DNA from: Oerskovia enterophila | GTDB lineage: Bacteria > Actinomycetota > Actinomycetes > Actinomycetales > Cellulomonadaceae | Assembly: GCF_001692445.1 (NCBI RefSeq) | Contig: NZ_MAQA01000007.1 | Span: 1 to 64,000, forward strand | Length of the DNA stretch: 64,000 bases | Direction of reading: 5' to 3' | Shown here: positions 44,220 through 56,390 of the stretch, piece after piece | Position numbering within the stretch: the first letter of the stretch is position 1 | Layout of the letters: the number at the start of each line of letters is the position of its first letter | Translations under genes and position numbers: made by a program | The notes under the pieces: generated by a model | The model's database searches: none | What the model was told of the DNA's origin: nothing | The model's input: only the letters and a program-made list of their open reading frames with translations

Positions 44220-44357
44220 CCGCCACCAGCGCAGCCGCTGCAGCTGCCAGGAGACCGCGATGACGCCGCGGTCCAGGTCGATCGCGTCGCGTGCCAGACT
44301 GAGCCGTCCGCGCTGCCCGGGGCCGGCGAGGAGAACGGCGACCAGGGGGAGAAGTGC
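44220..44357 (-). pseudogene. Tyrosine integrase fragment
   Basis: Read on the minus strand, about 45 codons give LLPLVAVLLAGPGQRGRLSL then ARDAIDLDRGVIAVSWQLQRL, close to the box I region of actinophage tyrosine integrases (LPLVALLLxTGxRRGExLALRWxDxDL followed by VSWQLQRL). The RRGE part is corrupted and the rest of the catalytic domain, including the Tyr, is missing. It runs from the end of the ImmA/IrrE gene to about 35 bases before the metH stop codon. Confidence 0.7.
44345..44355. repeat. Possible right prophage-end repeat (attR candidate)
   Basis: Second copy of GGGGGAGAAGT (first at 31662-31672), next to the end of metH. It overlaps the integrase remnant, so it may instead mark a deletion junction or be chance. 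Confidence 0.25.
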
Positions 44358-44390
44358 TCTCTGACCTGGGGTCGTGCTCCAGCGTCAGCC

Positions 44391-47300
44391 CTACACCGAG
44401 AAGTACTTCGCCTCTGCGTGGTGGAACACGAATGCGTCCGTCGACTGCTCCGGGTGCAGCTGCAGCTCGTCCGAGAGCACCACACCCGCCCGCTCGGGCT
44501 TCAGCAGCTCGACGACCTTGCGGCGGTCCTCCATGTCGGGGCATGCCGGGTACCCCAGCGAGAACCTCGCCCCGCGGTACTTCAGGTCGAACATCCCTTG
44601 GACGTCGTCGGGCTCCTCGCTCGCGAACCCCAGCTCGGAGCGCACGCGGGAGTGCCACATCTCGGCGAGCGCCTCGGTGAGCTGCACGGACAGGCCGTGC
44701 AGCTCCATGTACTCGCGGTACTTGTTGGCCGAGAACAGCTTGGCCGTGTGCACGTCGACGGTGTCGCCCATGGTCACGAGCTGGACGGGCAGGACGTCGA
44801 AGCGCCCGGTCTCCTCGACCCACGAGCGCGGCTTGACGAAGTCCGCGAGGCACAGGTGACGGTCGCGCCGTTGCCGGGGGAACGTGAAGCGCAACCGCTC
44901 GGTCCCCACCGGACCGCCCGAGCCGCCGTCGGGCCCGTCGTGGTGCCCGACGACCACGTCGTTGCCCTCGGACCAGACCGGGAAGTAGCCGTAGATCACC
45001 GACGGGTCGACGATCCCTTCGGTCCGGACCTGCTCGAGCCACGCGTTGAGGCGCGGGCGGCCCTCGGTCTCGACGAGCTCCTCGTACGACGCCCCGGCCG
45101 CGCCTTCCGCACCGGACGAGCGCCCCGGCTTGAGCCCCCACTGACCCATGAACGTCGCGCGCTCGTCGAGGAACGCCGCGTAGTCGGCGAGCTGGATGCC
45201 CTTGACGATGCGCGTCCCCCAGAAGGGCGGGGTGGGGACCAGGTTGTCGGCCGCGACGTCGGAGCGGGCGGGCAGGTCCTCCTCGGGCGTCTGCGTCACG
45301 GTCACGGTCGCGTGCCGGCGCTTCTTGAGGGCAGGGAGCCCGACGGCGTCGCGCGCCTCTCCCCGCGCCACGCGGACGAGCGGCTCCATGAGTCGCAGGC
45401 CCTCGAACGCGTCACGCGCGTAGCGGACCTCGCCCTGGTAGACGTCGGCGAGGTCGTCCTCGACGTACGTGCGCGTCAGGGCCGCGCCGCCCAGCAGGAC
45501 GGGCCAGCGCTGCGCGTACCCGCGGGCGTTGAGCTCCTCGAGGTTCTCCTTCATGACGACGGTCGACTTCACGAGCAGCCCGCTCATGCCGATCACGTCG
45601 GCGTCGTGGGCCTCGGCGGCCTCGATCATCGCGGCGATGGGCTGCTTGATACCGATGTTGACCACGGTGTAGCCGTTGTTGGTCAGGATGATGTCGACCA
45701 GGTTCTTGCCGATGTCGTGCACGTCGCCGCGCACGGTGCCGATCACGATGGTGCCCTTGGACCGGCCGCTCGCGTCCTCGGACTTCTCCATGTGCGGCTC
45801 CAGGTAGGCCACGGCGGTCTTCATGGCCTCGGCCGACTGCAGCACGAACGGGAGCTGCATCTCGCCCTTGCCGAACAGCTCGCCCACGACCTTCATGCCC
45901 TCGAGCAGGTGGTCGTTGACGATGTCGAGGGCCTTCCAGCCCTCGTCGAGCGCGGCCTGGAGGTCGGCGTCGAGCCCCTTGAGCTCGCCGTCGACGATGC
46001 GTCGCTCGAGGCGCTCGCCGAGCGGCAGCGCGGCCATCTCGGCCGCGCGGGCGTCCTTGAGCGACGCCGAGTCGACGCCCGCGAACAGGTCGAGCAGCCG
46101 GGCCAGGGGGTCGACCGTCATGTTCCCCTCGGCGTCGAACTCGCGGCGGTCCCACACGAGGTCGAGCGCGGCCTGGCGCTGCTCGTCGGGGATCTTCGCG
46201 AGCGGCAGGATCTTGGCCGCGTGCACGATCGCGGAGTCGAGCCCGGCCTCGACGGCCTCGTGCAGGAACACCGAGTTGAGGACGACGCGCGCGGCGGGGT
46301 TGAGCCCGAACGACACGTTGGAGACGCCGAGCGTGGTGTGCACGCCCGGGTAGGTGGCCTTGAGCGCGCGGATGGCCTCGATGGTCTCGATCGCGTCGCG
46401 TCGCGTCTCCTCCTGCCCGGTCGCGATGGGGAAGGTCAGGGTGTCGACGACGATGTCCTCGATGCGCATGCCCCAGGTGCCTACGAGGTCGTCGATCAGG
46501 CGGCTCGCGATGGCCACCTTCGCGTCGGCCGTGCGGGCCTGGCCGTCCTCGTCGATCGTCAGGGCGATGACCGCGGCGCCGTGCTCCTTGACGAGCGGCA
46601 TGATCCGCGCGTAGCGCGAGGTGGGGCCGTCGCCGTCCTCGAAGTTCACCGAGTTCACGACCGCGCGCCCGCCGATGAGCTCGAGACCCGCCTGGATCAC
46701 GGGCGGCTCGGTCGAGTCGATCACGAGCGGCAGCGTCGAGGCGCTCGCGAGCCGTGAGACGACCGCGCGGGCGTCCGCGACGCCGTCACGCCCCACGTAG
46801 TCGATGCACACGTCCAGCAGGTGCGCACCGTCGCGCGTCTGGGCGCGCGCGATCGCGACGCACTCGTCCCAGTTCTCGGCGAGCATGGCCTCGCGGAACG
46901 CCTTGGACCCGTTGGCGTTGGTGCGCTCACCGATCGCGAGGAACGAGGCGTCCTGGTCGAAGTCGACGTGCGAGTACAGGCTCGCGACGCCGACCTCGCG
47001 CGCGGGGCTGCGCGGGGCCACGGGCCGGGCGCGGACGGCCTCGACGACCTGACGCAGGTGCTCGGGCGTGGTGCCGCAGCACCCGCCCACGAGGCCCAGG
47101 CCGAACTCGGTGACGAACTGGGCGTGGGCCGCGGCGAGCTCGCTCGGCGTGAGCGGGTAGGAGGCGCCGTTCTTGCCCAGCACGGGCAGGCCCGCGTTGG
47201 GCATGCACGTCACGGGGATCTCGGCGTGCTTGGACAGGTGGCGAAGGTGCTCGCTCATCTCGGCGGGCCCCGTGGCGCAGTTCAGGCCGATCGCGTCCAC

Positions 47301-47969
47301 GCCGAGCGACTGGAGCGTGGTCAGCGCTGCGCCGATCTCCGAACCCATGAGCATGGTGCCCGTGGTCTCGACCGTGACCTGCACGATGACCGGCACCGAG
47401 CGCCCCTCCGCGGCCATCGCGGCGCGCGAGCCGTTGACCGCGGCCTTGGCCTGGAGCAGGTCCTGGCTGGTCTCGACGAGGATCGCGTCCACCCCGCCCT
47501 CGAGCAGGCCGGCCGCCTGCTCGGCGAACGTGTCGCGCAGGTTCGCGTACGTCGTGTGTCCCAGGCTCGGCAGCTTGGTCCCGGGGCCCATCGAGCCCAG
47601 CACCCAGCGTGGCTGCTCGGGGGTCGAGAACGCGTCCGCGCGCTCGCGTGCGATGCGCGCCCCGGCCGCGGCGAGCTCGCGGATGCGGTCCTCGATGTCG
47701 TAGTCCGACAGGTTGGACCAGTTGGCGCCGAACGTGTTGGTCTCGACGCAGTCGACGCCGACCTCGAGGTAGGCGTCGTGGACGGCGGCGATGATGTCGG
47801 GTCGCGAGACGTTGAGGATCTCGTTGCAGCCCTCGAGCTGCTGGTAGTCCTCGAGGCTCGGGTCCTGCTCCTGGATCATGGTCCCCATGGCGCCGTCGGC
47901 GACGACCACGCGGGTGCGCAGGGCCTCGGCGAAGGCGGCGGATCGGGCGTTGGCGACGTCGTGGGGCAT
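44391..47969 (-). CDS. metH: Cobalamin-dependent methionine synthase
   Basis: Transfers a methyl group from methyl-tetrahydrofolate to homocysteine through cobalamin. The 1192-residue protein has all four modules: homocysteine-binding (about 1-320, zinc Cys in GLNCATG and GGCCGTTPEH), pterin-binding (about 345-620), cobalamin-binding with the axial His in GDVHDIGKN at about 745, and the activation domain (about 890-1192) with FSANKYREYMELHGLSVQ. The ATG at 47969 has TACAGT seven bases upstream (leaderless pattern). No cobalamin riboswitch fits in the short upstream space. The prophage lies directly past its 3' end and leaves it intact. Confidence 0.97.
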   Translation of the reverse strand: MPHDVANARSAAFAEALRTRVVVADGAMGTMIQEQDPSLEDYQQLEGCNEILNVSRPDIIAAVHDAYLEVGVDCVETNTFGANWSNLSDYDIEDRIRELAAAGARIARERADAFSTPEQPRWVLGSMGPGTKLPSLGHTTYANLRDTFAEQAAGLLEGGVDAILVETSQDLLQAKAAVNGSRAAMAAEGRSVPVIVQVTVETTGTMLMGSEIGAALTTLQSLGVDAIGLNCATGPAEMSEHLRHLSKHAEIPVTCMPNAGLPVLGKNGASYPLTPSELAAAHAQFVTEFGLGLVGGCCGTTPEHLRQVVEAVRARPVAPRSPAREVGVASLYSHVDFDQDASFLAIGERTNANGSKAFREAMLAENWDECVAIARAQTRDGAHLLDVCIDYVGRDGVADARAVVSRLASASTLPLVIDSTEPPVIQAGLELIGGRAVVNSVNFEDGDGPTSRYARIMPLVKEHGAAVIALTIDEDGQARTADAKVAIASRLIDDLVGTWGMRIEDIVVDTLTFPIATGQEETRRDAIETIEAIRALKATYPGVHTTLGVSNVSFGLNPAARVVLNSVFLHEAVEAGLDSAIVHAAKILPLAKIPDEQRQAALDLVWDRREFDAEGNMTVDPLARLLDLFAGVDSASLKDARAAEMAALPLGERLERRIVDGELKGLDADLQAALDEGWKALDIVNDHLLEGMKVVGELFGKGEMQLPFVLQSAEAMKTAVAYLEPHMEKSEDASGRSKGTIVIGTVRGDVHDIGKNLVDIILTNNGYTVVNIGIKQPIAAMIEAAEAHDADVIGMSGLLVKSTVVMKENLEELNARGYAQRWPVLLGGAALTRTYVEDDLADVYQGEVRYARDAFEGLRLMEPLVRVARGEARDAVGLPALKKRRHATVTVTQTPEEDLPARSDVAADNLVPTPPFWGTRIVKGIQLADYAAFLDERATFMGQWGLKPGRSSGAEGAAGASYEELVETEGRPRLNAWLEQVRTEGIVDPSVIYGYFPVWSEGNDVVVGHHDGPDGGSGGPVGTERLRFTFPRQRRDRHLCLADFVKPRSWVEETGRFDVLPVQLVTMGDTVDVHTAKLFSANKYREYMELHGLSVQLTEALAEMWHSRVRSELGFASEEPDDVQGMFDLKYRGARFSLGYPACPDMEDRRKVVELLKPERAGVVLSDELQLHPEQSTDAFVFHHAEAKYFSV

Positions 47970-48060
47970 GAGGCGAACTGTAACGCCGGGCCGCACGCCG
48001 TCACCTGGGTGTCCGGAAAACAGGATGCTGCACGCGACGCTGCGACCTAGCGTGGTGCGC

Positions 48061-49143
48061 ATGAGCACCGAACCGTCCTCCCCGCCGGCCCTCGCCCCGA
48101 TCGCCGAGCGCGTGGCCGCGCCCGCCCACCTGCCGCTCCCCGAGGTCGACGGCCTGGTCTGGCGCTCCCTGACGCTCGCGGACGCACCGGCTCTCTTCGC
48201 GCTGACGGCGGCCGTCGAGGAGCACGACCGGCATCCGTTCCGCACCTCGCTCGAGGAGACCGAGGAGATGTTCGAGGGGGAGTGGCGCGACCTCGCCCGC
48301 GACACCCTGGTGGGCCTGGACGTCGACGGCGAGCCGCGCGCCTACGCGTCGGTCGACACCCGCCCCGGCGACGCGAGCGTCGTCCGCGCGTTCGTCCAGG
48401 GCGCGGTCCACCCGCGGTGGCGGGGACGCGGCGTCGGGCGTCAGGTCCTGGCCTGGTCGACGGGGCGTGCGCGTCAGCTCCTCGCGGCCTCGGGCAAGGA
48501 GCTGCCCGCGCGCATCGCGGGCTACGTCCAGGACGGCGACGCGCCCGAGTGCCGCCTGTTCGAGGCCGCGGGCTACACGGCCAACCGCTACTACTCGACC
48601 CTGCGTCGAGACCTGTCGCTGCCCGTCCCCGAGGTCGCGCTGGGCGACGGCCTGCGGGTCGTCCCGTGGTCTCCCGAGCTCGACGAGGCCACGCGCCTGG
48701 CCCACAACGACGCGTTCCGCGACCACTGGGGCAGCGAGCCCGCGACGCCCGAGTCCTGGGTGCACGGGCGCAGCATGTTCGCGCCCGAGTGGAGCGTGCT
48801 CGTCGTCGACGACGCTGCGCCCGACGGCGTCGCTCCCCGCGCGAGCACCGGCGGTGGCCCCGTCGTGGCCGGGTATCTCCTGTCGGGCCGGTACGAGCAG
48901 GACTGGCCCGTCGCGGGGTACTCGAGCGGGTACACCGAGACCCTCGGGGTCCGCCGGGAGTACCGCGGGCGCAGGATCGCGCTCGCGCTCCTCAGCGCGG
49001 GCATGACCGCCTACCAGGCCGGCGGGGTCGAGTTCGCCGAGCTCGACGTCGACACCGAGAACCCGTCCGGGGCTCACGGGCTCTACGCGAGCCTCGGTTA
49101 CGAGAAGAAAGACGGCTCCCGGATGTACTCGATCGAGCTCTGA
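48061..49143 (+). CDS. Tandem GNAT-domain acetyltransferase (mycothiol synthase-like)
   Basis: A 360-residue protein of two GNAT domains: the first with VHPRWRGRGVGRQVLAWSTG (acetyl-CoA loop RGRGVG), the second with LGVRREYRGRRIALALLSAG and YASLGYEKKDGS at the end. Tandem GNAT proteins of this size include MshD, the mycothiol synthase, and related acetyltransferases; I cannot tell which substrate. TAGCGT lies eight bases before the ATG. It is divergent from metH. Confidence 0.85.
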   Translation: MSTEPSSPPALAPIAERVAAPAHLPLPEVDGLVWRSLTLADAPALFALTAAVEEHDRHPFRTSLEETEEMFEGEWRDLARDTLVGLDVDGEPRAYASVDTRPGDASVVRAFVQGAVHPRWRGRGVGRQVLAWSTGRARQLLAASGKELPARIAGYVQDGDAPECRLFEAAGYTANRYYSTLRRDLSLPVPEVALGDGLRVVPWSPELDEATRLAHNDAFRDHWGSEPATPESWVHGRSMFAPEWSVLVVDDAAPDGVAPRASTGGGPVVAGYLLSGRYEQDWPVAGYSSGYTETLGVRREYRGRRIALALLSAGMTAYQAGGVEFAELDVDTENPSGAHGLYASLGYEKKDGSRMYSIEL

Positions 49144-49232
49144 GGCCCTACCGTGTCCCCAGGTCAGCGCGGCAACGGTGCCGCGCGCCAGGGCGCCCGT
49201 GACCCGGGTCGCCCTTCCTGGAAAGGAACGAC

Positions 49233-50021
49233 GTGGTCTCCTCGACTCCTCGTGTCTCGCACGCACCCACCTCGCGCCGAGCGGTCTCGATCGTGACCGT
49301 GCTGCGGCGCCGCCCCGTGGCGGCGCTCGCGGCCGGTGCCTTCCTGCTGCTTTCCGCGGTGCACCTGGTCGCCCACCTGGCCGGACAGGAGCAGGTCGCC
49401 AACGTGACCCAGTGGTTCGTCATGCCGCTCCTGGCGCTCGTCGTCTGGACCGCCACGGGAGCGCCTCGGGGCACGGCCGCCGCACCGGCCGCAGGGCCGC
49501 GCGGGCGGTCCCGCCTCGTGCGGTGGACGCTCGTCGCGCTCGGGTTCTCGTGGCTCGGTGACTCCGCGCCCGACCTGTCGAGCGGCGACGCCTCGTTCCT
49601 GACCATGGTCGGGTTCTTCCTGCTCGCGCAGGTCGCGTACGTCGCGGCCTTCTGGCCGTCGCGCGGTTCGAGCGTGCTGCGTCGCCCGGTCCTGCTCGTC
49701 CCCTACGCGCTCGCCCTCGTCGCGCTCGTGGTCCTGTGCGCCCCGCACGCGGGCGCGCTGCTGGTCCCGGTCATGGTCTACGGCCTCTGCCTGGCGCTCA
49801 TGGCGGTGCTGTCGACCGGGGTGAACCGGGTCGCGGGCATCGGCGGGGCGATCTTCCTGGTCTCCGACGCGCTCATCGCCCTGGGGGCGTTCGTCCCGGG
49901 CTTCGAGGTGCCGGGGCCGCTGTCCTCGGGGTTCTTGGTCATGGTCACCTACCTCGCGGGCCAGGCGCTGCTGGCGGTCGGGATCCTGCGCCGCGACGCG
50001 GCCGAGGCAGGGGAGTCCTAG
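49233..50021 (+). CDS. YhhN family membrane protein (lysoplasmalogenase-like)
   Basis: A 262-residue integral membrane protein with about eight helices. The YhhN signature FSWLGDSAPDL followed by FLVSDALIALGAF (two conserved Asp in helices) is present; in animals TMEM86 of this family hydrolyses lysoplasmalogens, but the bacterial substrate is unknown. GTG start with GAAAGGAA upstream. A 21-bp hairpin follows. Confidence 0.85.
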   Translation: MVSSTPRVSHAPTSRRAVSIVTVLRRRPVAALAAGAFLLLSAVHLVAHLAGQEQVANVTQWFVMPLLALVVWTATGAPRGTAAAPAAGPRGRSRLVRWTLVALGFSWLGDSAPDLSSGDASFLTMVGFFLLAQVAYVAAFWPSRGSSVLRRPVLLVPYALALVALVVLCAPHAGALLVPVMVYGLCLALMAVLSTGVNRVAGIGGAIFLVSDALIALGAFVPGFEVPGPLSSGFLVMVTYLAGQALLAVGILRRDAAEAGES

Positions 50022-50047
50022 GCGGCCTGGCCGTGCCGGCCGCGTGA

Positions 50048-50094
50048 GACGGCCGAGGGGCCGACCGGAGACACCGGTCGACCCCTCGGCCGTC
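50048..50094. terminator. Bidirectional hairpin terminator
   Basis: A 21-bp stem with one mismatch (50048-50068 with 50074-50094), 5-base loop, between the convergent YhhN and parC genes. Confidence 0.8.
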
Positions 50095-50125
50095 CGCCGC
50101 GTGGAGCGGCGGGGTCGTGCTGTGC

Positions 50126-52609
<2,484 letters not shown>

Positions 52610-52829
52610 GGGTCGTCGGGCTCCTGCGGGTCGGTGGATCGGGGACAGCGGTCGTCGCGTGGCGAAGGCTCGGGTGCGGCGGGCACGGCGGGCACGGTTG
52701 CGGCCTGGTGGTCCAGGACGCGCAGCACCAGCGAACGATACTGCGGGGCACCGACACCCGGGCCCCATTCTCCCGCGAACCGGGCGTGCCGCTGACCAGC
52801 GGTGCCACGACCCACGTAGCCTAGGGCGG

Positions 52830-55700
52830 GTGAGCGGACACGACGTCCCGGCGGAGCCCGACGCGGGGCCCCACGACGCCGGCCAGGGGGAGTACCCGGT
52901 CGAGTGGGAGGCGGACGTGGTGCTGCGCGACGGCAGCACGACGCACGTGCGCCCCATCCGCCCGTCCGACGCCCCGGCCCTCCAGCGCTTCCACATGGGG
53001 CAGTCCGAGCGCTCGACCTACCTGCGCTTCTTCGCGAACATCGAGCGGCTCTCGGACCGTGACCTCGCGCGCTTCACGGTCGTCGACCACGACGAGCGCG
53101 TGGCCCTGGTCGCGGTCAAGCGCGTGGGAGAGGACGCGCGCGAGGACATCATCGGCGTCGCGCGCTTCGACAAGGTGACGCCGCACGAGGCCGAGGTCGC
53201 CTTCAACATCGCCGATGCCGAGCAGGGGCGCGGACTGGGCTCGGTGCTGCTCGAGCACCTCGCGGTCGCGGCGAGGGAGCGCGGGGTGCGGCGGTTCAGC
53301 GCCGAGGTGCTGCCGCAGAACGGCAAGATGCTCGCGGTCTTCCAGGAGGCCGGGTACGCCACGAGCCAGCACGTCGACGACGGGATCGTCGCCGTCAGCG
53401 TCGACCTCGACCCGACCGAGCGCTCGCGGGCGGTCATGGCGGACCGCGAGCACCGCGCCGAGGCGCGGTCGATGCACGGCCTGCTCACGGCGCGTCGCGT
53501 CCTGCTCGTCGGGCCGGGTCCGACGGCGGAGCCCGGCACCGCGAGCCGTCTCATGGCAGAGCGCGTGCTCGCGAACGCGTCGACGGACCCGGGCGACGGC
53601 ACGTTCGACGTCGTGGGGGTCGCTCCTCCGGCGGGCTTCGGCGACCTCGCCGCAGAGCCCGCGGAGGGAGGAGCCGAGGGGAGGGCAGAGGGCGACACCG
53701 CACCGGCCCCCTCGGCCGTCCGGTTCTTCGGGCGGATCGCGGACGTCCCCGGGCCCGTGGACCTCGCCCTGCTCGCGCTGCCCCCGCGCGAGGCGATCGC
53801 GGCCACGGCCGAGCTCGAGCGCCTGGGCGTGCGCGCCGTCGTCGTGCTCTCGGCGGGGTACGCCGAGACCGGGCCCGAGGGCCTGGCCCTGCGGCGCGAG
53901 CTGCTGCGCACCGCGCACGCCGCCGGGATGCGCGTGGTCGGCCCCGCGACGTACGGGCTCTTCACGACCCACGTCGAGCACCGGCTCAACGCGAGCCTGG
54001 CCGAGGCGCTGCCGCCCGCCGGGAGCATCGGGATCTTCTGCCAGTCGGCGCCCACCGCGGTCACGCTCCTGGCGACCGCGCTGCGGCGCGGGATCGGGGT
54101 CTCGTCGTTCGTGTCGGCAGGGCACCGGGCCGACGTCTCGGGCAACGACCTCATGCAGTTCTGGCAGGACGACCCCGAGACCTCGGTCGTGTGCCTGTAC
54201 CTCGAGTCGATCGGCAACCCGCGCAAGTTCTCCCGCATCGCGCGCAGGCTCGCGTCGGTCAAGCCCGTCGTGGTCGTGACCGCGGGGCGCTCGGGGCAGG
54301 TCGTGCCGCCCGGGCACGCGGTGCGCTCGACCCGTGCCCCTCGCCGCACGCTCGACGAGATGCTGCGCCAGTCGGGCGTGATCCACGCCGAGAACACCCA
54401 CCACCTGGTCGACATCGCCCAGCTCCTGGCGTACCAGCCGCTGCCGGGCGGTCGGCGCATCGGGCTCCTCACGTCGTCGGCCGCGCTCACCGCGCTCGTC
54501 GCGGAGGCGGTGGGGTCGGCCGGGCTCGTGGTCTCGGACCGGTCGGGCTTCGTGGCCGAGGACGCCGACGACGCCGAGGTCGAGGCCGCGGTCGAGGCGA
54601 TCTTCGCCCCCGACGCGTGCGACGTCGTCGTCGCGGTGCACGTACCCACGGTGCGACCGCGCGGGGAGGCGTTCTCGCGGGCCGTCGCGCGCGCGGCCGC
54701 AGCGAGCGGTCGCACCACGGTCGCGAGCGTCCTGGGCATGCACGGGCTCGCCGAGGAGCTCTCGGCCCCCGACCCGGCGAACCCCGACGGCCCGCCGGTG
54801 CACGTGCCCGCCTACTCGACGCCCGAGGACGCGGTCGCCGCGGTCGAGGCCGTGGTCGGGTACGCCCGCTGGCGCGAGGCCGACCACGGGACGGTCGAGC
54901 GGCCGACGGGCGTCGACTCCGACGGGGCGCGCGCCCTGGTCGAGGCGGCGCTCGTCGGGGACACCGTGGTGGACCTCGACGCCCAGGACGTCGCGCGCCT
55001 GCTCGCGGCCTACGGGATCGAGCTCTGGCCCTCGCGCCGCGTCCGCACGGCCGACGAGGCCGTCGCGGCGGCCCAGGACATCGGCTGGCCCGTGGCGCTC
55101 AAGAGCACCGCGGAGTCGCTGCGGCACCGCGCGGACCTGGGGGGAGTGCGCCTCGACATCGGCGACGAGGACGAGCTGCGCGACGACGTGGAGCAGATGC
55201 GCCAGACGCTCGCGGCCGTGCTGCCGGGAGCTTGCAGCACCGGGACCGGTGACGACGAGCAGGGGGACTCGGACGGCCCTGCACCCTTCGAGGTCCAGCG
55301 CATGGCCGACGCGGGCGTCGCGTGCGTCGTGCGCTCGACCGAGGACCAGCTCTTCGGCCCGGTCGTCTCGTTCGGCCTCGCGGGCGACGCGGTCGACCTC
55401 CTGGGCGACGTCAGCTACGGCGTGCCGCCCCTCACGGACGTCGACGTCGCGACCATGGTCCGCTCGATCCGCGCCGCGCCCCGCCTGTTCGGGTACATGG
55501 GCGCGCCCGTCGCGGACACCGCGGCCCTCGAGGACCTGCTGGCCCGCGTGTCGCTCATGGCCGACGAGCTGCCCGAGCTGCGCAGCGTCGAGATCTACCC
55601 GGTCGTGGTCGCCGAGCGCGGCGCGGCGGTGCTGGGCGCCCGCGTCCAGGTCGCTGGGGCCCAGCGCGCCGACACCCTGCGCCGAGCCCTGCCGGGCTGA
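52830..55700 (+). CDS. GNAT acetyltransferase fused to ADP-forming acyl-CoA synthetase (Pat/ACD-like)
   Basis: A 956-residue protein. The N-terminal GNAT domain (about 40-200: [38 protein letters not shown]) precedes a CoA-binding domain, succinyl-CoA-ligase-like domains ([36 protein letters not shown]) and an ATP-grasp domain ([20 protein letters not shown]). In Salmonella Pat, a protein lysine acetyltransferase, the GNAT domain is at the C-terminus; here it leads. The candidate phospho-His of the synthetase core is not obvious, so the synthetase part may be regulatory. TAGCCT lies seven bases before the GTG. Confidence 0.88.
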   Translation: MSGHDVPAEPDAGPHDAGQGEYPVEWEADVVLRDGSTTHVRPIRPSDAPALQRFHMGQSERSTYLRFFANIERLSDRDLARFTVVDHDERVALVAVKRVGEDAREDIIGVARFDKVTPHEAEVAFNIADAEQGRGLGSVLLEHLAVAARERGVRRFSAEVLPQNGKMLAVFQEAGYATSQHVDDGIVAVSVDLDPTERSRAVMADREHRAEARSMHGLLTARRVLLVGPGPTAEPGTASRLMAERVLANASTDPGDGTFDVVGVAPPAGFGDLAAEPAEGGAEGRAEGDTAPAPSAVRFFGRIADVPGPVDLALLALPPREAIAATAELERLGVRAVVVLSAGYAETGPEGLALRRELLRTAHAAGMRVVGPATYGLFTTHVEHRLNASLAEALPPAGSIGIFCQSAPTAVTLLATALRRGIGVSSFVSAGHRADVSGNDLMQFWQDDPETSVVCLYLESIGNPRKFSRIARRLASVKPVVVVTAGRSGQVVPPGHAVRSTRAPRRTLDEMLRQSGVIHAENTHHLVDIAQLLAYQPLPGGRRIGLLTSSAALTALVAEAVGSAGLVVSDRSGFVAEDADDAEVEAAVEAIFAPDACDVVVAVHVPTVRPRGEAFSRAVARAAAASGRTTVASVLGMHGLAEELSAPDPANPDGPPVHVPAYSTPEDAVAAVEAVVGYARWREADHGTVERPTGVDSDGARALVEAALVGDTVVDLDAQDVARLLAAYGIELWPSRRVRTADEAVAAAQDIGWPVALKSTAESLRHRADLGGVRLDIGDEDELRDDVEQMRQTLAAVLPGACSTGTGDDEQGDSDGPAPFEVQRMADAGVACVVRSTEDQLFGPVVSFGLAGDAVDLLGDVSYGVPPLTDVDVATMVRSIRAAPRLFGYMGAPVADTAALEDLLARVSLMADELPELRSVEIYPVVVAERGAAVLGARVQVAGAQRADTLRRALPG

Positions 55701-55787
55701 GGCGTCCACAGGCCCCCGCGGGGCCGAGGCGCCCACAGCCCGGGGGCGGACTGGCCCCGCCGCGTCGAGCGGTGGGAGAATGCGCGG

Positions 55788-56390
55788 GTGCCATCTGCTG
55801 AATCTGCCTCCCGGACCGACCTGACCTCCCAGCTGCGCCGTGCGGGCTACTACCCCGAGCTGGTCCAGGACGTCCTCGACGTCGCGATCGCCGGCGAGGA
55901 GCTCGTGTCCCACCTGGTGTACGTCGAGACGACGTTCGACACCGAGGTCCGTCGCCACCTGACCGTCCTGGTCCTGACCCCGACGCGCCTCATCACGGCC
56001 CACGTCGACGACCACCCCGCGGACAGCGAGAACCCCTCGGCCTCCGCAGCCGCGACCACCGAGTCCGTGCCGATCACCGAGCTGCGCTCGGTCTCGCTCA
56101 CGCACGTCGTCCTCGACCCCGAGAAGCACCGCAGCGGCACCCCCCCCATCGAGGTCACGCTCGCGATCGGCTGGGGCGCCGTCTCGCGCGTCGACCTCGA
56201 GCCCGCCCAGTGCCCCGACCCGGGCTGCGAGGCCGACCACGGCCTGACGGGCCAGATCACTCCCGACGACATCGTGGTGCGCGTGAGCGCCGAGGCGGAG
56301 GGCCGCGACGCCGTCCGCAACGCGCTCGCGTTCGCGCGCGAGCTCTCGACGGCCACGGCCCGCCGCGACGCAGGCCGGGCGAGCCGGTGA
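55788..56390 (+). CDS. DUF5998 family protein
   Basis: A 200-residue actinobacterial protein of unknown role. Family segments: TSQLRRAGYYPELVQDVLD, ELVSHLVYVETTFDTEVRRH, LVLTPTRLITAHVDDH, and CPDPGCEADHGLTGQ with a possible metal site. GAGAAT lies six bases before the GTG start (leaderless pattern). Its stop overlaps the next gene by 4 bases. Confidence 0.85.
   Translation: MPSAESASRTDLTSQLRRAGYYPELVQDVLDVAIAGEELVSHLVYVETTFDTEVRRHLTVLVLTPTRLITAHVDDHPADSENPSASAAATTESVPITELRSVSLTHVVLDPEKHRSGTPPIEVTLAIGWGAVSRVDLEPAQCPDPGCEADHGLTGQITPDDIVVRVSAEAEGRDAVRNALAFARELSTATARRDAGRASR

Larger units (their letters stand above)
31662..44355. mobile_element. Cryptic prophage lacking structural genes and a functional integrase
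   Basis: About 12.7 kb between the DHFR-like gene and metH. In order on the minus strand, from the right end: integrase fragment; (plus strand) repressor and ImmA/IrrE; antirepressor; about 18 small early genes including YqaJ, WhiB and a replication-initiator-like protein; amidase and holin candidates. No terminase, portal, protease, capsid or tail gene is present. A rightward cargo cassette sits at 35.7-36.9 kb. The ends are approximate, based on the last recognisable phage sequence and a weak 11-base direct repeat. Confidence 0.85.

Noticed and set aside
47760-47775. Other GAGGTAG matches, for example inside metH, parC and the kinase gene
   Set aside because: They are single boxes in coding sequence, where GAGGTAG is expected by codon use on one strand; none has the paired, mirrored layout.
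47970-48060. Cobalamin riboswitch before metH
   Set aside because: Only about 90 bases separate metH from the divergent GNAT gene, a promoter-like TACAGT sits seven bases from the start, and no B12-box is visible.
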